DNA of 64,000 nucleotides, from contig JAGKWQ010000006.1 of NCBI GenBank assembly GCA_021151825.1, forward strand, positions 124,001-188,000, in the 5' to 3' direction. This DNA comes from Cellvibrionaceae bacterium (GTDB lineage Bacteria > Pseudomonadota > Gammaproteobacteria > Pseudomonadales > Cellvibrionaceae). Positions within the stretch are counted from its first letter, which is position 1. Every line of letters starts with the position of its first letter. The position numbers and the translations under genes are program-made. The notes under the pieces were generated by a model. The model worked only from the letters and a program-made list of their open reading frames with translations. It was not told the DNA's origin and did no database searches. Shown piece by piece: positions 18,288 to 28,014 of this stretch.

Positions 18288-18586
18288 TGACCGTGAAAAT
18301 TGAAACCGTTCACCGCTGTGTTGGACTTTTTATTGGCCCATCTTTGATTTCTATCAGACGAATAACCCGAATTCGAAGCGCTGCCAGGCTCTGCGCATCA
18401 ACAGGTTTACAGCATCATAAAAGCGGAACCGGTACACGATAAAGAGAAGGGTAAATAATCCGGGGCAATAAACAATTTTTGGTATGCTATGTACCTTTGC
18501 GCAACAGATCGGTTTTAATTTGCGCGCTTTTAAATGAGCATTTTTTATGATGTTCATTCCCTTTGAATGTTAATGATTGATTATTT

Positions 18587-18958
18587 ATGGCCAGATTATT
18601 ATTCAAACTCGCCCAAGTGCCTGCAGATGAAGCGCAGGAAATTCGCGCGTTGCTGGATGAGCACCAGATTCGTTATTACGAAACCGATGCAGGTTTTTTT
18701 CGTGTAGGGCTGGATGCAATCTGGTTGGGCGATAACTCGCAGGAAGAAGGTGCACGTGAATTAATTCGTACCTATCAGCAAGAGCGCGCTGCGCGTCAGC
18801 AAGCCACTTATGCAGAGTTGGTAGAGGCGGGGCAAGTACCCAGCTTATGGCAACATTTTTGCGCGCAGCCGATTCGGTTTTTATTGTTGGTCTGCGCGAT
18901 TATTTTTGTTACGGCCTTAACACTGGTGCCGTTCCTGATGTTGCTAAAGATTGAATAA
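18587..18958 (+). CDS. Small membrane protein, DUF6164-like
   Basis: This 123-residue protein is conserved-looking but has no known function. Residues 1-65 form a small alpha-beta unit like the DUF2007 signal-transducer fold (LFKLAQVPADEAQEIRALL and a strand IRYYETDAGFFRVG). A helical charged middle with YQQERAARQQ follows. One transmembrane helix (about 92-117, FLLLVCAIIFVTALTLVPFL) is next to the C-terminus. The layout fits the DUF6164 family as I remember it. No clear ribosome site precedes the ATG. It ends 3 bases before the convergent pterin-synthase-like gene. Confidence 0.65.
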   Translation: MARLLFKLAQVPADEAQEIRALLDEHQIRYYETDAGFFRVGLDAIWLGDNSQEEGARELIRTYQQERAARQQATYAELVEAGQVPSLWQHFCAQPIRFLLLVCAIIFVTALTLVPFLMLLKIE

Positions 18959-18961
18959 GGA

Positions 18962-19846
18962 TCAGGCTTCAGCGATGGCGCCTTTGCCGATGCCTTCATA
19001 GGCTTTAACGCGAATAAATGTTTCCGGATTTGCCTGGCGGGTTTTGTGCGCGATGTGCCAGGCAATAAATTCCACGGTGCTATCGGTATCAATCAAATAA
19101 CAGCAGCGTTGGGGTAGGGTAATTTCAAACGGGCCTTGTTGGGCATCGTAAGCGAAACGGTAATAATCAATATCGTCAAATTGTGGTTTACCGACAATAT
19201 CTTCCCGCGTACCAATATAAATATCTTCCCATGCATCCGCCCAATGCTGTTCCAGTAGCGGCGATTTTTTACCGTTAGCCCAAATATCAATACGCGATCG
19301 GTGGCCATGCGCAATGCGCTGGCAATTGCCCAAATGCTTTTTCAAACCGTGGCTGTAATGGTAATAAGCGCCGTCGATATTCTCGGTAGTGAAATCCAGC
19401 TCCAGGCGCACGCTTACGGGAAAATGCTGCTTCAATTGGGTGATACACCAGGCCGCAATCGTTTCCGGCGTTAGCTCTTCCGCATCGACCAGGGCGATCG
19501 CATCGCGTGGTGAGCGGGTACTAATAAATTCGCCTTTGGCCCCGAATTTCCATTCGATAGTTAAGTAATCACCCTCTTCGATAATGCGAATATTGGGCGA
19601 GCGCACCGGTACCGCGAGGCGGTGATCCAGCTCGTCATCCAGCCATTTGCGGGTGATTTTCTTCACGGTGCCGAAGTCGCATACCATGCCTTGCTCATCC
19701 AGTTCCCCCAGCAAACGCACATTCGCGAGCCAGGTTTCACCCAGCAAACCGCGCAACGGATCAAGGAAACTGAAATCGACATTAGTGAGGTTATCGACAA
19801 ACAACAACATAGCAAAACCATTCGGGTAATTCAGAAGGGCGGACAT
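18962..19846 (-). CDS. 6-pyruvoyl tetrahydropterin synthase/QueD-like protein, two-module
   Basis: This 294-residue protein has two pterin-synthase-like halves. The second half (about 150-290) has the zinc and catalytic set: His residues in YYHYSHGLKKH and Cys plus HGH in NCQRIAHGHRSRI. The first half (about 13-85) has VCDFGTVKK and LDDELDHRL, which match the later part of the fold, but lacks the HGH motif. Single-module QueD is about 120 residues, so this long form is a distinct branch seen in pseudomonads and relatives. The reaction may be 6-carboxytetrahydropterin formation for queuosine or another pterin step; context does not decide. The start may instead be the internal methionine MLLFVDNL, at 19810; neither has a strong ribosome site. 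Confidence 0.72.
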   Translation of the reverse strand: MSALLNYPNGFAMLLFVDNLTNVDFSFLDPLRGLLGETWLANVRLLGELDEQGMVCDFGTVKKITRKWLDDELDHRLAVPVRSPNIRIIEEGDYLTIEWKFGAKGEFISTRSPRDAIALVDAEELTPETIAAWCITQLKQHFPVSVRLELDFTTENIDGAYYHYSHGLKKHLGNCQRIAHGHRSRIDIWANGKKSPLLEQHWADAWEDIYIGTREDIVGKPQFDDIDYYRFAYDAQQGPFEITLPQRCCYLIDTDSTVEFIAWHIAHKTRQANPETFIRVKAYEGIGKGAIAEA

Positions 19847-20065
19847 GATACCACTTCATGATCAGGGTTTGTTCGGTGGCTTACAGCTGTGAAGAATGTT
19901 CGTCTGGCGTAATTTATCTCACCTTCATTTCGCCCTACGGAGATCTCTGGTCTATTCTCAAGTGATTGATGAATCAGGGGCTTTATTACTTCCTGGTTGA
20001 TATAGGGCTTAACGGTTTGGCGTTCTTACCTTTGGCATGGCCGAAGGAGATCAGGGGAGGTCTGT

Positions 20066-20629
20066 TTGATTGCGTGGTTGGGGTTAATAAGGAGTTTGCG
20101 CCGATGCCTCGTGGCCGGTGCGGCGCTTATGTTGATGGCGCAAAGTTTGAGTGTATCGGCACAAGCATCCGAGGCAGGGCTGCGGGTGGCGTTTGTCTAT
20201 AACTTCCTCAAGTTTATTGAATGGCCTGAGCTGCAAGGCAATGAGTTGTTCCTGTGCGCAGTAGGTGCGCAAGATGCGACTCGCCAATCTCTCGCCCAAA
20301 TTGATGGTAAAAGCACCCAGAAAGTCACCATCAAGGTTTTATTCCTGGATGAAGCGAGCGGGCTGGAGCAGCACTTCAGCCGCTGTAATCTGGTGTATGT
20401 CCCCATCTCTGGTGCTGACCATCAGCTACCAGCGACTATGCCCGTTGGTGTGCTGTTGGTCGTTGATGATCCTGCGCACGAAGATGCGCGCATGGGTATC
20501 GCCCTTACGCGTACAACGGAAAACCGCATCGAGTTTTCTATCAACGATTCAGCCATCAAACAGGCAGGAGTCAAAGTCAGTAGTCAATTGCTCAAGCTGG
20601 CCAAAAAGCAACCTGGAGGGGCCAGCTAA
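20066..20629 (+). CDS. YfiR-family (DUF4154) periplasmic protein
   Basis: This 187-residue protein has an N-terminal signal ending near MAQSLSVSAQA (about 34) and a DUF4154 domain. Landmarks are VAFVYNFLKFIEWPE, LFLCAVG, CNLVYVPIS and IEFSINDSAIKQAGVKVSSQLLKLA. In Pseudomonas aeruginosa, YfiR is a periplasmic repressor of the CHASE8 diguanylate cyclase YfiN. Cys64 and Cys107 correspond to one of the two YfiR disulfides; the second pair is absent. The start is a TTG preceded by AGGGGAGG at 5 bases. The stop overlaps the kinase ATG by one base (TAATG), so the periplasmic protein and its presumed membrane partner are translationally coupled. The role as a repressor of the next gene's kinase is inferred. 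Confidence 0.85.
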   Translation: MIAWLGLIRSLRRCLVAGAALMLMAQSLSVSAQASEAGLRVAFVYNFLKFIEWPELQGNELFLCAVGAQDATRQSLAQIDGKSTQKVTIKVLFLDEASGLEQHFSRCNLVYVPISGADHQLPATMPVGVLLVVDDPAHEDARMGIALTRTTENRIEFSINDSAIKQAGVKVSSQLLKLAKKQPGGAS

Positions 20630-23367
20630 TGTCCGTTGTTATTTCCCGTAAATCCACCTCGCTCGCTCGCAGCATTGGCCTGCTGACGATGTTATTGACC
20701 AGCATCGCTGTGCTCGGTGCCAGCCTTGCCAGCAGTTGGCAGCAATATGACTATCTTTGTGAGCAGTTCAATAAACAGATGCAAGTGTTGGCGGAAGCTA
20801 CCGCAATCAATCTGGGGGCGCCCAGTATGTTTATCGATGCGGAAGCCGCTAATCAAACCCTGAATGCATTGAGGGTTGAATCCAAAGTATTGGCTGCGCG
20901 TTTGCGCTTAAGCAACGGGCAGTTGCTGGCGCAATACCAGAGCCAAAGCGCTGGACCTGTCATGTCGCTGGATACCCAGGTGAAAGTTAATGTGGGCTGG
21001 GAGGGGGAAAACCTCGGGCAATTGGAACTGGATGTAACCCTGGAGCCATTGCGCCAGGAATTTTACGGGCAACTTATCTGGATTATGTTGATCGCGCTGG
21101 CGACCATTTTGGCCTGCGGCATTCTGGCACGTGTGTTGATCACATCGGTGCTGCGGCCACTGGGTAAATTGAGTGAATTGGCCGAGCGCATCGGTCATGA
21201 AGGTAATTATCGCGAGCGCGCGCCGCAACCGGCGGCACAAGATGAAGTGGGCCGGCTCACCTTGCGTTTCAATAATATGCTGGACCGCATTGAAAACCAG
21301 GATGCAGAGTTGCGCCAGCACCATGAGCATCTGGAACAACGGGTCGCGGCCCGCACACTGGAGCTGGAAACTGCCCGCACGCAAGCCGAAACGGCCAGCA
21401 AAGCCAAAAGCGAATTCCTGGCGGTGATGAGCCATGAAATACGCACGCCCTTGAACGGCATTATGGGAATGACCGGGTTGTTGTTGGACACTGAACTGGA
21501 CCCCAAACAAAAACGATTTGCGCGTGTAGCACGACGTTCCAGTGAAGATCTGTTGTTGATCATCAACGACATTCTGGATTTCTCCAAAATCGAAGCGGGC
21601 AAGCTGGAGCTCGAATATCGCCCCTTCCAACTTAATTTATTGGTGGAAGATATTGCTGAGCGCTACGCGCCGATTGCGCAAGGCAAGTATTTGGAACTGC
21701 TGTGCAAAACGCCGTTGCCACCGTTGTCGGTGGTAGGTGATTCGGCACGCTTGGGGCAGGTCATTACCAATTTGTTGAGCAACGCCATCAAATTTACCGA
21801 GCGTGGTGAGGTGGAAATCGATGTAAGCGTGGTTGCTGAAAAGGGCGACCAGCTGCGCTTGGGATTCTGTTTGCGCGATACCGGTATCGGCATCAGCGAA
21901 GAACAAAAAGCGCGATTATTTCAATCCTTTACCCAGGCTGACTCCTCCATGGCGCGCAAGTACGGCGGCACGGGGTTGGGCTTAACCATTTCCCAGCGCC
22001 TGGTGGAAATGATGGGCGGTGAAATCCAGCTGAAGAGCGCACCGGGGAAAGGCAGCCTGTTTCATTTTGAACTGGATGTGCAACGTGTCGATGACCCGCG
22101 TGATTACCAACTCGTAGAAGGTTTTGGCAAGTTACATACGCTGGTAGTGGACGATAACCCCACCAATCGCGAGATCCTGGATTACTGGCTCAGGTCCTGG
22201 GGAATGGTTCCGGTGATGGCATCGTCCGCGCCGGAAGCAATTGCGTTATTGCATCGACAATATCAAACCGGCAAACCGTTTGAGCTCATGCTCACCGATT
22301 GGGCCATGCCGGAAATGGACGGCGGACAATTGTTGGATGCCTTGGCAACCGACGCGCGTTTTAATGATCTCGCCATTATCGTCCTGAGTTCCGCCGGTAT
22401 GGCCGTGCGCCCGGAAATTGCCCGGCGCGCGCCCTTGTTGTTGAAACCGGTACGCCAATCGGAATTACACAATCTGATTGCCCAGGTTTTAGCGGGCGAC
22501 CTTACCCAACGTTCACCGGCGGTTATCGAATTCGCCAACGGTGAGCACAAATTGCAGCGGCTGGCAGGTCGTATCTTGTTAGCGGAAGACAACCTCGTAA
22601 ACCAGGAAGTAGCCAGTGTGATGCTGCAACGCTTGGGCGTCTCCATGAAAATCGCCAACAACGGGCAAGAAGCGCTGGAACTCGCCGGGCTTGAACATTT
22701 CGATCTGATTTTGATGGATTGCCAAATGCCGGTGATGGATGGTTTTGAAGCAACCACACGCATTCGCGCACGTGAACAGGAACTTGGGTTGCCGGCAATT
22801 CCGATTATCGCACTAACCGCCAATGCGATTAGTGGCGATCGCGAATACTGCCTCTCCAAGGGGATGGACGATTACTTAAGCAAACCATTTTCCCAGCAGC
22901 AACTGCATGAATTATTGTCCAGTTGGTTGCACACCCGCGATGAAGAACTTGCCGAAGGTTGGAAAGATGCGGCGGCGAATGTTCGTCCGGTTTCCACTGC
23001 TGCCACAACAGAATCTGCGATTGAAATTGATCAACAAATCATTCGCCAACTGCGCGAATTACGTGAAGGATTATTGTTGCGGATTATTCAGTTGTTCCGC
23101 AGCACCAGCCCTGGTTTATTGGAGCAACTTACTGACGCTGTTGCGCAACGCAATGCGGATGCGATTTATAAAACGGCACACAATTTCAAAAACAGCGCCG
23201 CCAATTTAGGTTTGATCGAACTCGCGGCGGCATGCCGCGAATGTGAAGCCAGCGCGCGCCAGGGCCATATGGAGCAGGCTGATATCCAACTGGAATCGAT
23301 TCAATCGTTTTACGAATTGTCACTGCAGGCATTAGCGCTGCTGGAGCAGGAGGAACAAGGTCAGTGA
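20629..23367 (+). CDS. Hybrid sensor kinase: CHASE8-HAMP-HisKA-HATPase-REC-REC-Hpt
   Basis: This 912-residue inner-membrane phosphorelay kinase has two transmembrane helices (about 15-36 and 148-172) enclosing a periplasmic domain with the CHASE8 pattern seen in YfiN (AEATAINLGAPSMFIDAEAA and LAARLRLSNGQLLA). HAMP spans about 173-225. HisKA has the phospho-acceptor His269 in AVMSHEIRTPLNG. The ATPase N-box is at 381-389 and the G-boxes are GIGIS and GGTGLGLTISQRLVE. Two receiver domains follow, with the aspartates in LTDWAMPEMDG and LMDCQMPVMDG. The Hpt domain ends the protein with the histidine in TAHNFKNSAANLG. The BarA-like order allows a complete His-Asp-His relay. A 4-base overlap with the GGDEF-EAL gene makes that protein's receiver domain the likely phosphate target. 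Confidence 0.92.
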   Translation: MSVVISRKSTSLARSIGLLTMLLTSIAVLGASLASSWQQYDYLCEQFNKQMQVLAEATAINLGAPSMFIDAEAANQTLNALRVESKVLAARLRLSNGQLLAQYQSQSAGPVMSLDTQVKVNVGWEGENLGQLELDVTLEPLRQEFYGQLIWIMLIALATILACGILARVLITSVLRPLGKLSELAERIGHEGNYRERAPQPAAQDEVGRLTLRFNNMLDRIENQDAELRQHHEHLEQRVAARTLELETARTQAETASKAKSEFLAVMSHEIRTPLNGIMGMTGLLLDTELDPKQKRFARVARRSSEDLLLIINDILDFSKIEAGKLELEYRPFQLNLLVEDIAERYAPIAQGKYLELLCKTPLPPLSVVGDSARLGQVITNLLSNAIKFTERGEVEIDVSVVAEKGDQLRLGFCLRDTGIGISEEQKARLFQSFTQADSSMARKYGGTGLGLTISQRLVEMMGGEIQLKSAPGKGSLFHFELDVQRVDDPRDYQLVEGFGKLHTLVVDDNPTNREILDYWLRSWGMVPVMASSAPEAIALLHRQYQTGKPFELMLTDWAMPEMDGGQLLDALATDARFNDLAIIVLSSAGMAVRPEIARRAPLLLKPVRQSELHNLIAQVLAGDLTQRSPAVIEFANGEHKLQRLAGRILLAEDNLVNQEVASVMLQRLGVSMKIANNGQEALELAGLEHFDLILMDCQMPVMDGFEATTRIRAREQELGLPAIPIIALTANAISGDREYCLSKGMDDYLSKPFSQQQLHELLSSWLHTRDEELAEGWKDAAANVRPVSTAATTESAIEIDQQIIRQLRELREGLLLRIIQLFRSTSPGLLEQLTDAVAQRNADAIYKTAHNFKNSAANLGLIELAAACRECEASARQGHMEQADIQLESIQSFYELSLQALALLEQEEQGQ

Positions 23368-25853
23368 AAAAGCCCGGCACTGAAATAGCAAACAAACCAC
23401 GGCAAATAAATCTTGGCAATGCGTCGGGAGGCGAGTGGGTATTGGTTGTCGAAGATGATGAGGCTGCGCGGTTAACGACCAGCATTACGTTGGAGCGTGC
23501 CGGTTACAAAGTCATAGAGGCTGCCGACTGCGCCAGTGCACGCGCAAAATTTAATGAGCAACGTCCGGATATTGTGTTGTTGGATGTATTGCTGCCCGAT
23601 GGTGACGGTTTCAGTTTGTGCCGCGAATTATTAGCGTCACCGGGCGGAAAAGATTTACCGATCGCGATGGTGACAGGGCTCGACGATATTGATTCCATTC
23701 ATCGCGCCTACGAATCCGGCGCGACAGATTTCATCACCAAACCGGTGAGCTGGGGTACCTTGCCTTATCGTATTCAATTTATTTTGCGTGCGAGCCGTGC
23801 GTTTCGCGATGCGAGTATCAGCGAAGGAAAAACCCGCGCACTGTTGGCGGGAATTCCCGACATTATTTTGCGTATTGATCGCGATGGCCATGTGATCGAT
23901 ATGCAAGTGGGAGCCTATGTGAATGATATGGAAGAGTGGGTGGTTCACGACCCGGATACCGGCGAAGGCCATTTGCCGGGGCCGGTGTATCGTACTCTCG
24001 CAACACCTATTCGCCGTGTCTTTGCCGGGCAGGGCGAGCAGCTAGTGGAATTTGAATGGACGCAAAAAAATCATTTGCGTACTTGGGAGGCGCGCTTGAT
24101 TTTGCGCGAGCGCGATGAAATGGTAATGGTGGTGCGCGATATTTCCCAGCGCAAGCAACAGGAAGCGGAATTGCGTTTATGGGGCAAGGTATTTGAAGGC
24201 AGCAATGAAGCCATTTTAATTACCGATTCCAAACTGCGCATTGTGTTGGTCAATAAAACCTACGAAAAAATAATGGGTTTTACTGAAGAGGAAGTGTTAG
24301 GTGTGGATACCGCCAAAATCGGTGCGCAACTTCACTCCCACGGTTTTTTCCGCAACCTGGTGTCGGTGTTAAAAGAGCGTGGCTATTGGCAAGGCGAATT
24401 GGTAAACCGGCGTAAAAATGGCGAGCGTTTTCCCACCTGGTATTCCATCAGTCAGGTGCTAAATGCTGAAGGGCAGCCGGAAAATTACATTGCCATTTTT
24501 AGCGATATTTCCGAACGCAAAAAATCCCGCGAGCGCATCGACTTCCTCGCCCATCACGATAGTCTTACCGAATTACCCAATCGCGCATTACTCAATGACC
24601 GTTTGGAAATGGCGATTAATACCGCAAAACGTCGCAACGAAAAAGTCGGCATTTTATTTATTGATCTCGACCGCTTTAAAAATATTAATGATTCACTCGG
24701 CCACAGCGCGGGCGACCAGATTTTACGGCAAACTGCCGCACGTTTGACTGCTGCTGTGCGCAATGACGATACCGTGGCGCGCTTGGGCGGCGATGAATTT
24801 GTAGTGCTGTTGCCACGCGTGCGCGATGAACGCAGCCTGGCGGAAGTGGCAATTAAATTGCGCGAGGAATTATTAAAGCCCTATACCCTGGAAGATATGC
24901 CGCTGCATTTGAGCCCGAGTATTGGTATTGCGGTGTATCCGGATGATGGCGATACGCCAAGCACGCTGATTAAAAATGCCGATGCAGCGATGTACCTCGC
25001 CAAAGAAAAGGGGCGCAACAATTATCAGTTCTACACACCCATTTTAAATGCGCGCACGCTGGACCGGCTCAAGCTCGAATATGATTTGCGTTCGGCGTTG
25101 GACCAGGGGCAATTCGAATTGCATTACCAGCCGCAAATCGATGTGCGCTCAAAACAGGTTTACGGCGCGGAAGCGTTAGTGCGCTGGCGTCATCCTGAAC
25201 GGGGTTTGGTGCCGCCCAATCATTTCATTCCCATCGCGGAAGAAATCGGTTTAATTATTCCATTGGGAGCCTGGGTGATTGCGGAAGCGGCGCGTCAGGT
25301 TAAGCAATGGCAATCAGCGGGTTTTAGTCACTTGGTGGTGAGTGTAAATATTTCGGCACTGCAATTTCATCAAGCCGGTTTCCTGAATGAAGTACAAAAA
25401 CTATTGGAGCAAGCTGGTACTGCGCCCAGCTCGTTGGAATTGGAACTCACCGAAAGTATGTTGATGAGTGATATGGACGTCTCCATCCAGGTGCTACAAG
25501 CGTTTCGCGATCTTGGTTATCGCATTGCCATCGATGATTTCGGTACCGGTTTTTCCTGCCTGAATTATTTGCGTCGCCTGCCGGTAAATATTCTCAAAAT
25601 TGATCAATCATTTGTGCGCGATATGCAAACCGACAGCGCTTCCCTCGCGATTGTGACTTCCATCATCCGCCTTGCGGATTCATTGGGAATGGAAACCATT
25701 GCTGAAGGTGTAGAGACCGTGGAAGAAAGCCAGGTGCTGGCAAGTCAGGGGTGCGAACTCATGCAGGGGTACTACTTCTCCAAACCTTTGCCGGTCGCAC
25801 AGTTTGAAGAATGGTTGCAGCATTGGGATGGCGGCAGGAGAACAGGTTGGTAA
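23364..25853 (+). CDS. Response regulator REC-PAS-PAS-GGDEF-EAL
   Basis: This cytoplasmic output protein of 829 residues should make or degrade cyclic di-GMP. The receiver domain (about 25-145) has Glu30/Asp31 and phospho-acceptor Asp74. Two PAS-like regions lie near 155-270 and 275-390. GGDEF is at 475-479 and is preceded by an RNDD inhibitory-site motif exactly five residues upstream, so the cyclase half looks active and feedback-controlled. EAL is at 603-605 with the supporting motifs ELTESML, IDDFGTGFSCLNYL, LKIDQSFV and ETIAEGVET, so the phosphodiesterase half also looks intact. It starts with GTG overlapping the kinase stop by 4 bases. Net activity cannot be predicted; phosphorylation by the upstream kinase probably switches it. 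Confidence 0.92.
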   Translation: MKKPGTEIANKPRQINLGNASGGEWVLVVEDDEAARLTTSITLERAGYKVIEAADCASARAKFNEQRPDIVLLDVLLPDGDGFSLCRELLASPGGKDLPIAMVTGLDDIDSIHRAYESGATDFITKPVSWGTLPYRIQFILRASRAFRDASISEGKTRALLAGIPDIILRIDRDGHVIDMQVGAYVNDMEEWVVHDPDTGEGHLPGPVYRTLATPIRRVFAGQGEQLVEFEWTQKNHLRTWEARLILRERDEMVMVVRDISQRKQQEAELRLWGKVFEGSNEAILITDSKLRIVLVNKTYEKIMGFTEEEVLGVDTAKIGAQLHSHGFFRNLVSVLKERGYWQGELVNRRKNGERFPTWYSISQVLNAEGQPENYIAIFSDISERKKSRERIDFLAHHDSLTELPNRALLNDRLEMAINTAKRRNEKVGILFIDLDRFKNINDSLGHSAGDQILRQTAARLTAAVRNDDTVARLGGDEFVVLLPRVRDERSLAEVAIKLREELLKPYTLEDMPLHLSPSIGIAVYPDDGDTPSTLIKNADAAMYLAKEKGRNNYQFYTPILNARTLDRLKLEYDLRSALDQGQFELHYQPQIDVRSKQVYGAEALVRWRHPERGLVPPNHFIPIAEEIGLIIPLGAWVIAEAARQVKQWQSAGFSHLVVSVNISALQFHQAGFLNEVQKLLEQAGTAPSSLELELTESMLMSDMDVSIQVLQAFRDLGYRIAIDDFGTGFSCLNYLRRLPVNILKIDQSFVRDMQTDSASLAIVTSIIRLADSLGMETIAEGVETVEESQVLASQGCELMQGYYFSKPLPVAQFEEWLQHWDGGRRTGW

Positions 25854-25987
25854 TGCTCATTCGCGCTTTTCCAATGGTGCTTATCCCGGTGAAGAAGTAC
25901 GCAACATATATACTTAATCGATGGAAGGGCTTGATTGACCGTGCGAAAAATCCTTGGGTTGATAGTCTCAAGCGCGAAGGAGGATGG

Positions 25988-28009
25988 ATGGACAGCAGGA
26001 AACTAATGTACCCGCTTAATCCGGTTATCTGCGTACTGGCACTTTGTTGTGCCAGCGTCAGCTATGCAGATAACGATGACATTGCCTACCTCGAATTGAA
26101 TCTGGAAGAGTTGCTGGAAGTTCCGGTGACTGGCGCCACCATGACCGAAGAATCGCTCAAGACTGTTCCTTCGGTCGTCACCGTATTTACGCGCGAACAA
26201 ATTGATCGGCTGGGGTTGGATTATCTGTACGAATTACTCCGTTTGGTACCCGGCTTCCAGGTGAGTCGCAACGCGGACAATCCCTTCAATTACACCTATA
26301 GCTCCGGCGGGCGCCGTTTGGGAAATCGCGCGCTGGAAATTCTGTTAGTAGTGGATGGCCGTTTATTTGGCAACCCGCGTGCGGTCGGTGCAGACACTGG
26401 TATTTCACTGTTTCCTTTAGCGCAAATCGAACGCGTAGAAGTGATACAAGGCCCGGGCTCTGCACTTTATGGTTCCGGTGCTTACACCGGTGTAATTAAT
26501 ATCATTAGCCGTCAGGGAGAGACCAGCGTTAAAGCCGCATTGGGCAGCGATAATCGCCGTCAACTGGATTGGCATTGGTCAGAACAAATGGGCGATTGGC
26601 AAAGCAATCTGTTTTTACATGCCTATGGTGATGAAGGGCAGATCTATCATCTTGCAGATGGACGGACGACGGGGGATCCGCGCCGCGAGTTGGATATCGA
26701 TATCGATCTGCACGATGATTCCCGCCGCATACAAGCCGCGTGGTATCGCCTTGAAGGCGATGATTTTTATACGCTGGAAAAAGTGCTCAATGGGTTCAAC
26801 GAATATCGCCAGCAATTTCGCCATTTGAGTCTTGAACAAACGTTTGAACCGGCAGACAACTGGCATACAAAACTGACATTGGCGTATCGCGATGGTGAGC
26901 AACATTTTCATGCGCCGTTAACCTCGGCTGGTGAGCTGCTTGGAGCGAGTCGTCCCAGTAGCCGCGAACCCATGTTGGCCAAAGTAACGTTTAATGCGCG
27001 CGCAACACAATTGGCACTTGCTAATGAAATAGATTTGGCAGAGCAGGGCAATGTGCAGTTTGGTCTTGATTGGCAACGCGCCGAAGAAGACGAAACACGT
27101 GGACGCACCAATTACAACCTGGAGCAATTGGTTGCCAGGCAGCGTGTCGATTACTACGGCAATTTCGATTACTCCGCCGTCGTGGAACAAGCGGTTTCGC
27201 GTGAGACTGCTGGCCTTTACGGACAGTGGATTTATGATTTGGGGAAAGCGACTCGCATGACGTTGGGTGGGCGTTACGATTATTACGAAGGCATTGGTGA
27301 TCACGTCAGCCCACGCTTGGGTTTAGTGCATCAGTTAAATACTATTCACAGCATTAAATTACTGTACGGCGAAGCTTTTCGCGCACCTAACTTTGTCGAA
27401 GTTGCGTTGCTTAACAATCCGTTTTTGGTAGGCAATCCTGATCTCGATCACGAATTGGTAAAAACCTGGAATCTGGCGTGGATCGCAACGGGCAAGCGCA
27501 CTAGCATGGAACTGGCAGGTTTTATCAGCCGCTATGAAAATCCTATTCTCACCGCATTTCAAGGCAGCGCACGCGCGTACATCAATGGCGCAGACCAGGA
27601 AGCGCAAGGCGCATCGCTGGATGTGAATTATCAATTGAATGTCCGTTGGTTGCTGCGCGCGAGTTACACCCATCTGTACGATTTGCCGGACTCCGCATTT
27701 GCGGAAGCCGAGCATCTGGCTTCTGCCGTTGTAAATTATCAACACGGGCGTTGGAACTGGAATGTATCGGCAAGTTACCAGGGGCCACGCAATTATTTGA
27801 TCACGCTAAATCAACAAGGATATTTGGACAGTTATTGGCTCGCCAATGGCCAGGTCAGTTACAACTTTAATGCGCAAACAAAACTCAGGTTGAGCCTGAA
27901 AAATTTATTGGATGAATCCTATTCCAGCCCGGCATTGGGCGTTGGAATTCGGGGCGGAGTTCCCAATCGCGGCCGGGAAGCCAGCATAGGTATGGATTGG
28001 CAGTTCTAA
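25988..28009 (+). CDS. TonB-dependent receptor, first of three tandem paralogues
   Basis: This outer-membrane receptor has 673 residues from the ATG at 25988, chosen because AAGGAGG lies just upstream and a signal peptide follows (VLALCCASVSYA). The mature N-terminus has the group-specific segment LNLEELLEVPVTGATMTEES and KTVPSVVTVFTREQIDRLG. The plug then shows LLVVDGRLF, IERVEVIQGPGSALYGSGA and TGVINIISR, as in the BtuB/Cir-like class. The barrel ends with NRGREASIGMDWQF and a terminal Phe. No canonical TonB box was seen. At about 670 residues it is small for its class. It lies 134 bases after the GGDEF-EAL gene without a terminator and 5 bases before the second receptor. The ligand is unknown. 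Confidence 0.88.
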   Translation: MDSRKLMYPLNPVICVLALCCASVSYADNDDIAYLELNLEELLEVPVTGATMTEESLKTVPSVVTVFTREQIDRLGLDYLYELLRLVPGFQVSRNADNPFNYTYSSGGRRLGNRALEILLVVDGRLFGNPRAVGADTGISLFPLAQIERVEVIQGPGSALYGSGAYTGVINIISRQGETSVKAALGSDNRRQLDWHWSEQMGDWQSNLFLHAYGDEGQIYHLADGRTTGDPRRELDIDIDLHDDSRRIQAAWYRLEGDDFYTLEKVLNGFNEYRQQFRHLSLEQTFEPADNWHTKLTLAYRDGEQHFHAPLTSAGELLGASRPSSREPMLAKVTFNARATQLALANEIDLAEQGNVQFGLDWQRAEEDETRGRTNYNLEQLVARQRVDYYGNFDYSAVVEQAVSRETAGLYGQWIYDLGKATRMTLGGRYDYYEGIGDHVSPRLGLVHQLNTIHSIKLLYGEAFRAPNFVEVALLNNPFLVGNPDLDHELVKTWNLAWIATGKRTSMELAGFISRYENPILTAFQGSARAYINGADQEAQGASLDVNYQLNVRWLLRASYTHLYDLPDSAFAEAEHLASAVVNYQHGRWNWNVSASYQGPRNYLITLNQQGYLDSYWLANGQVSYNFNAQTKLRLSLKNLLDESYSSPALGVGIRGGVPNRGREASIGMDWQF

Positions 28010-28014
28010 TAATA

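Noticed and set aside
18354..18557. 67-codon reverse frame in the gap upstream of the MCE operon
   Set aside because: Composition looks random, and it lies in the region expected to hold promoters for the divergent genes.
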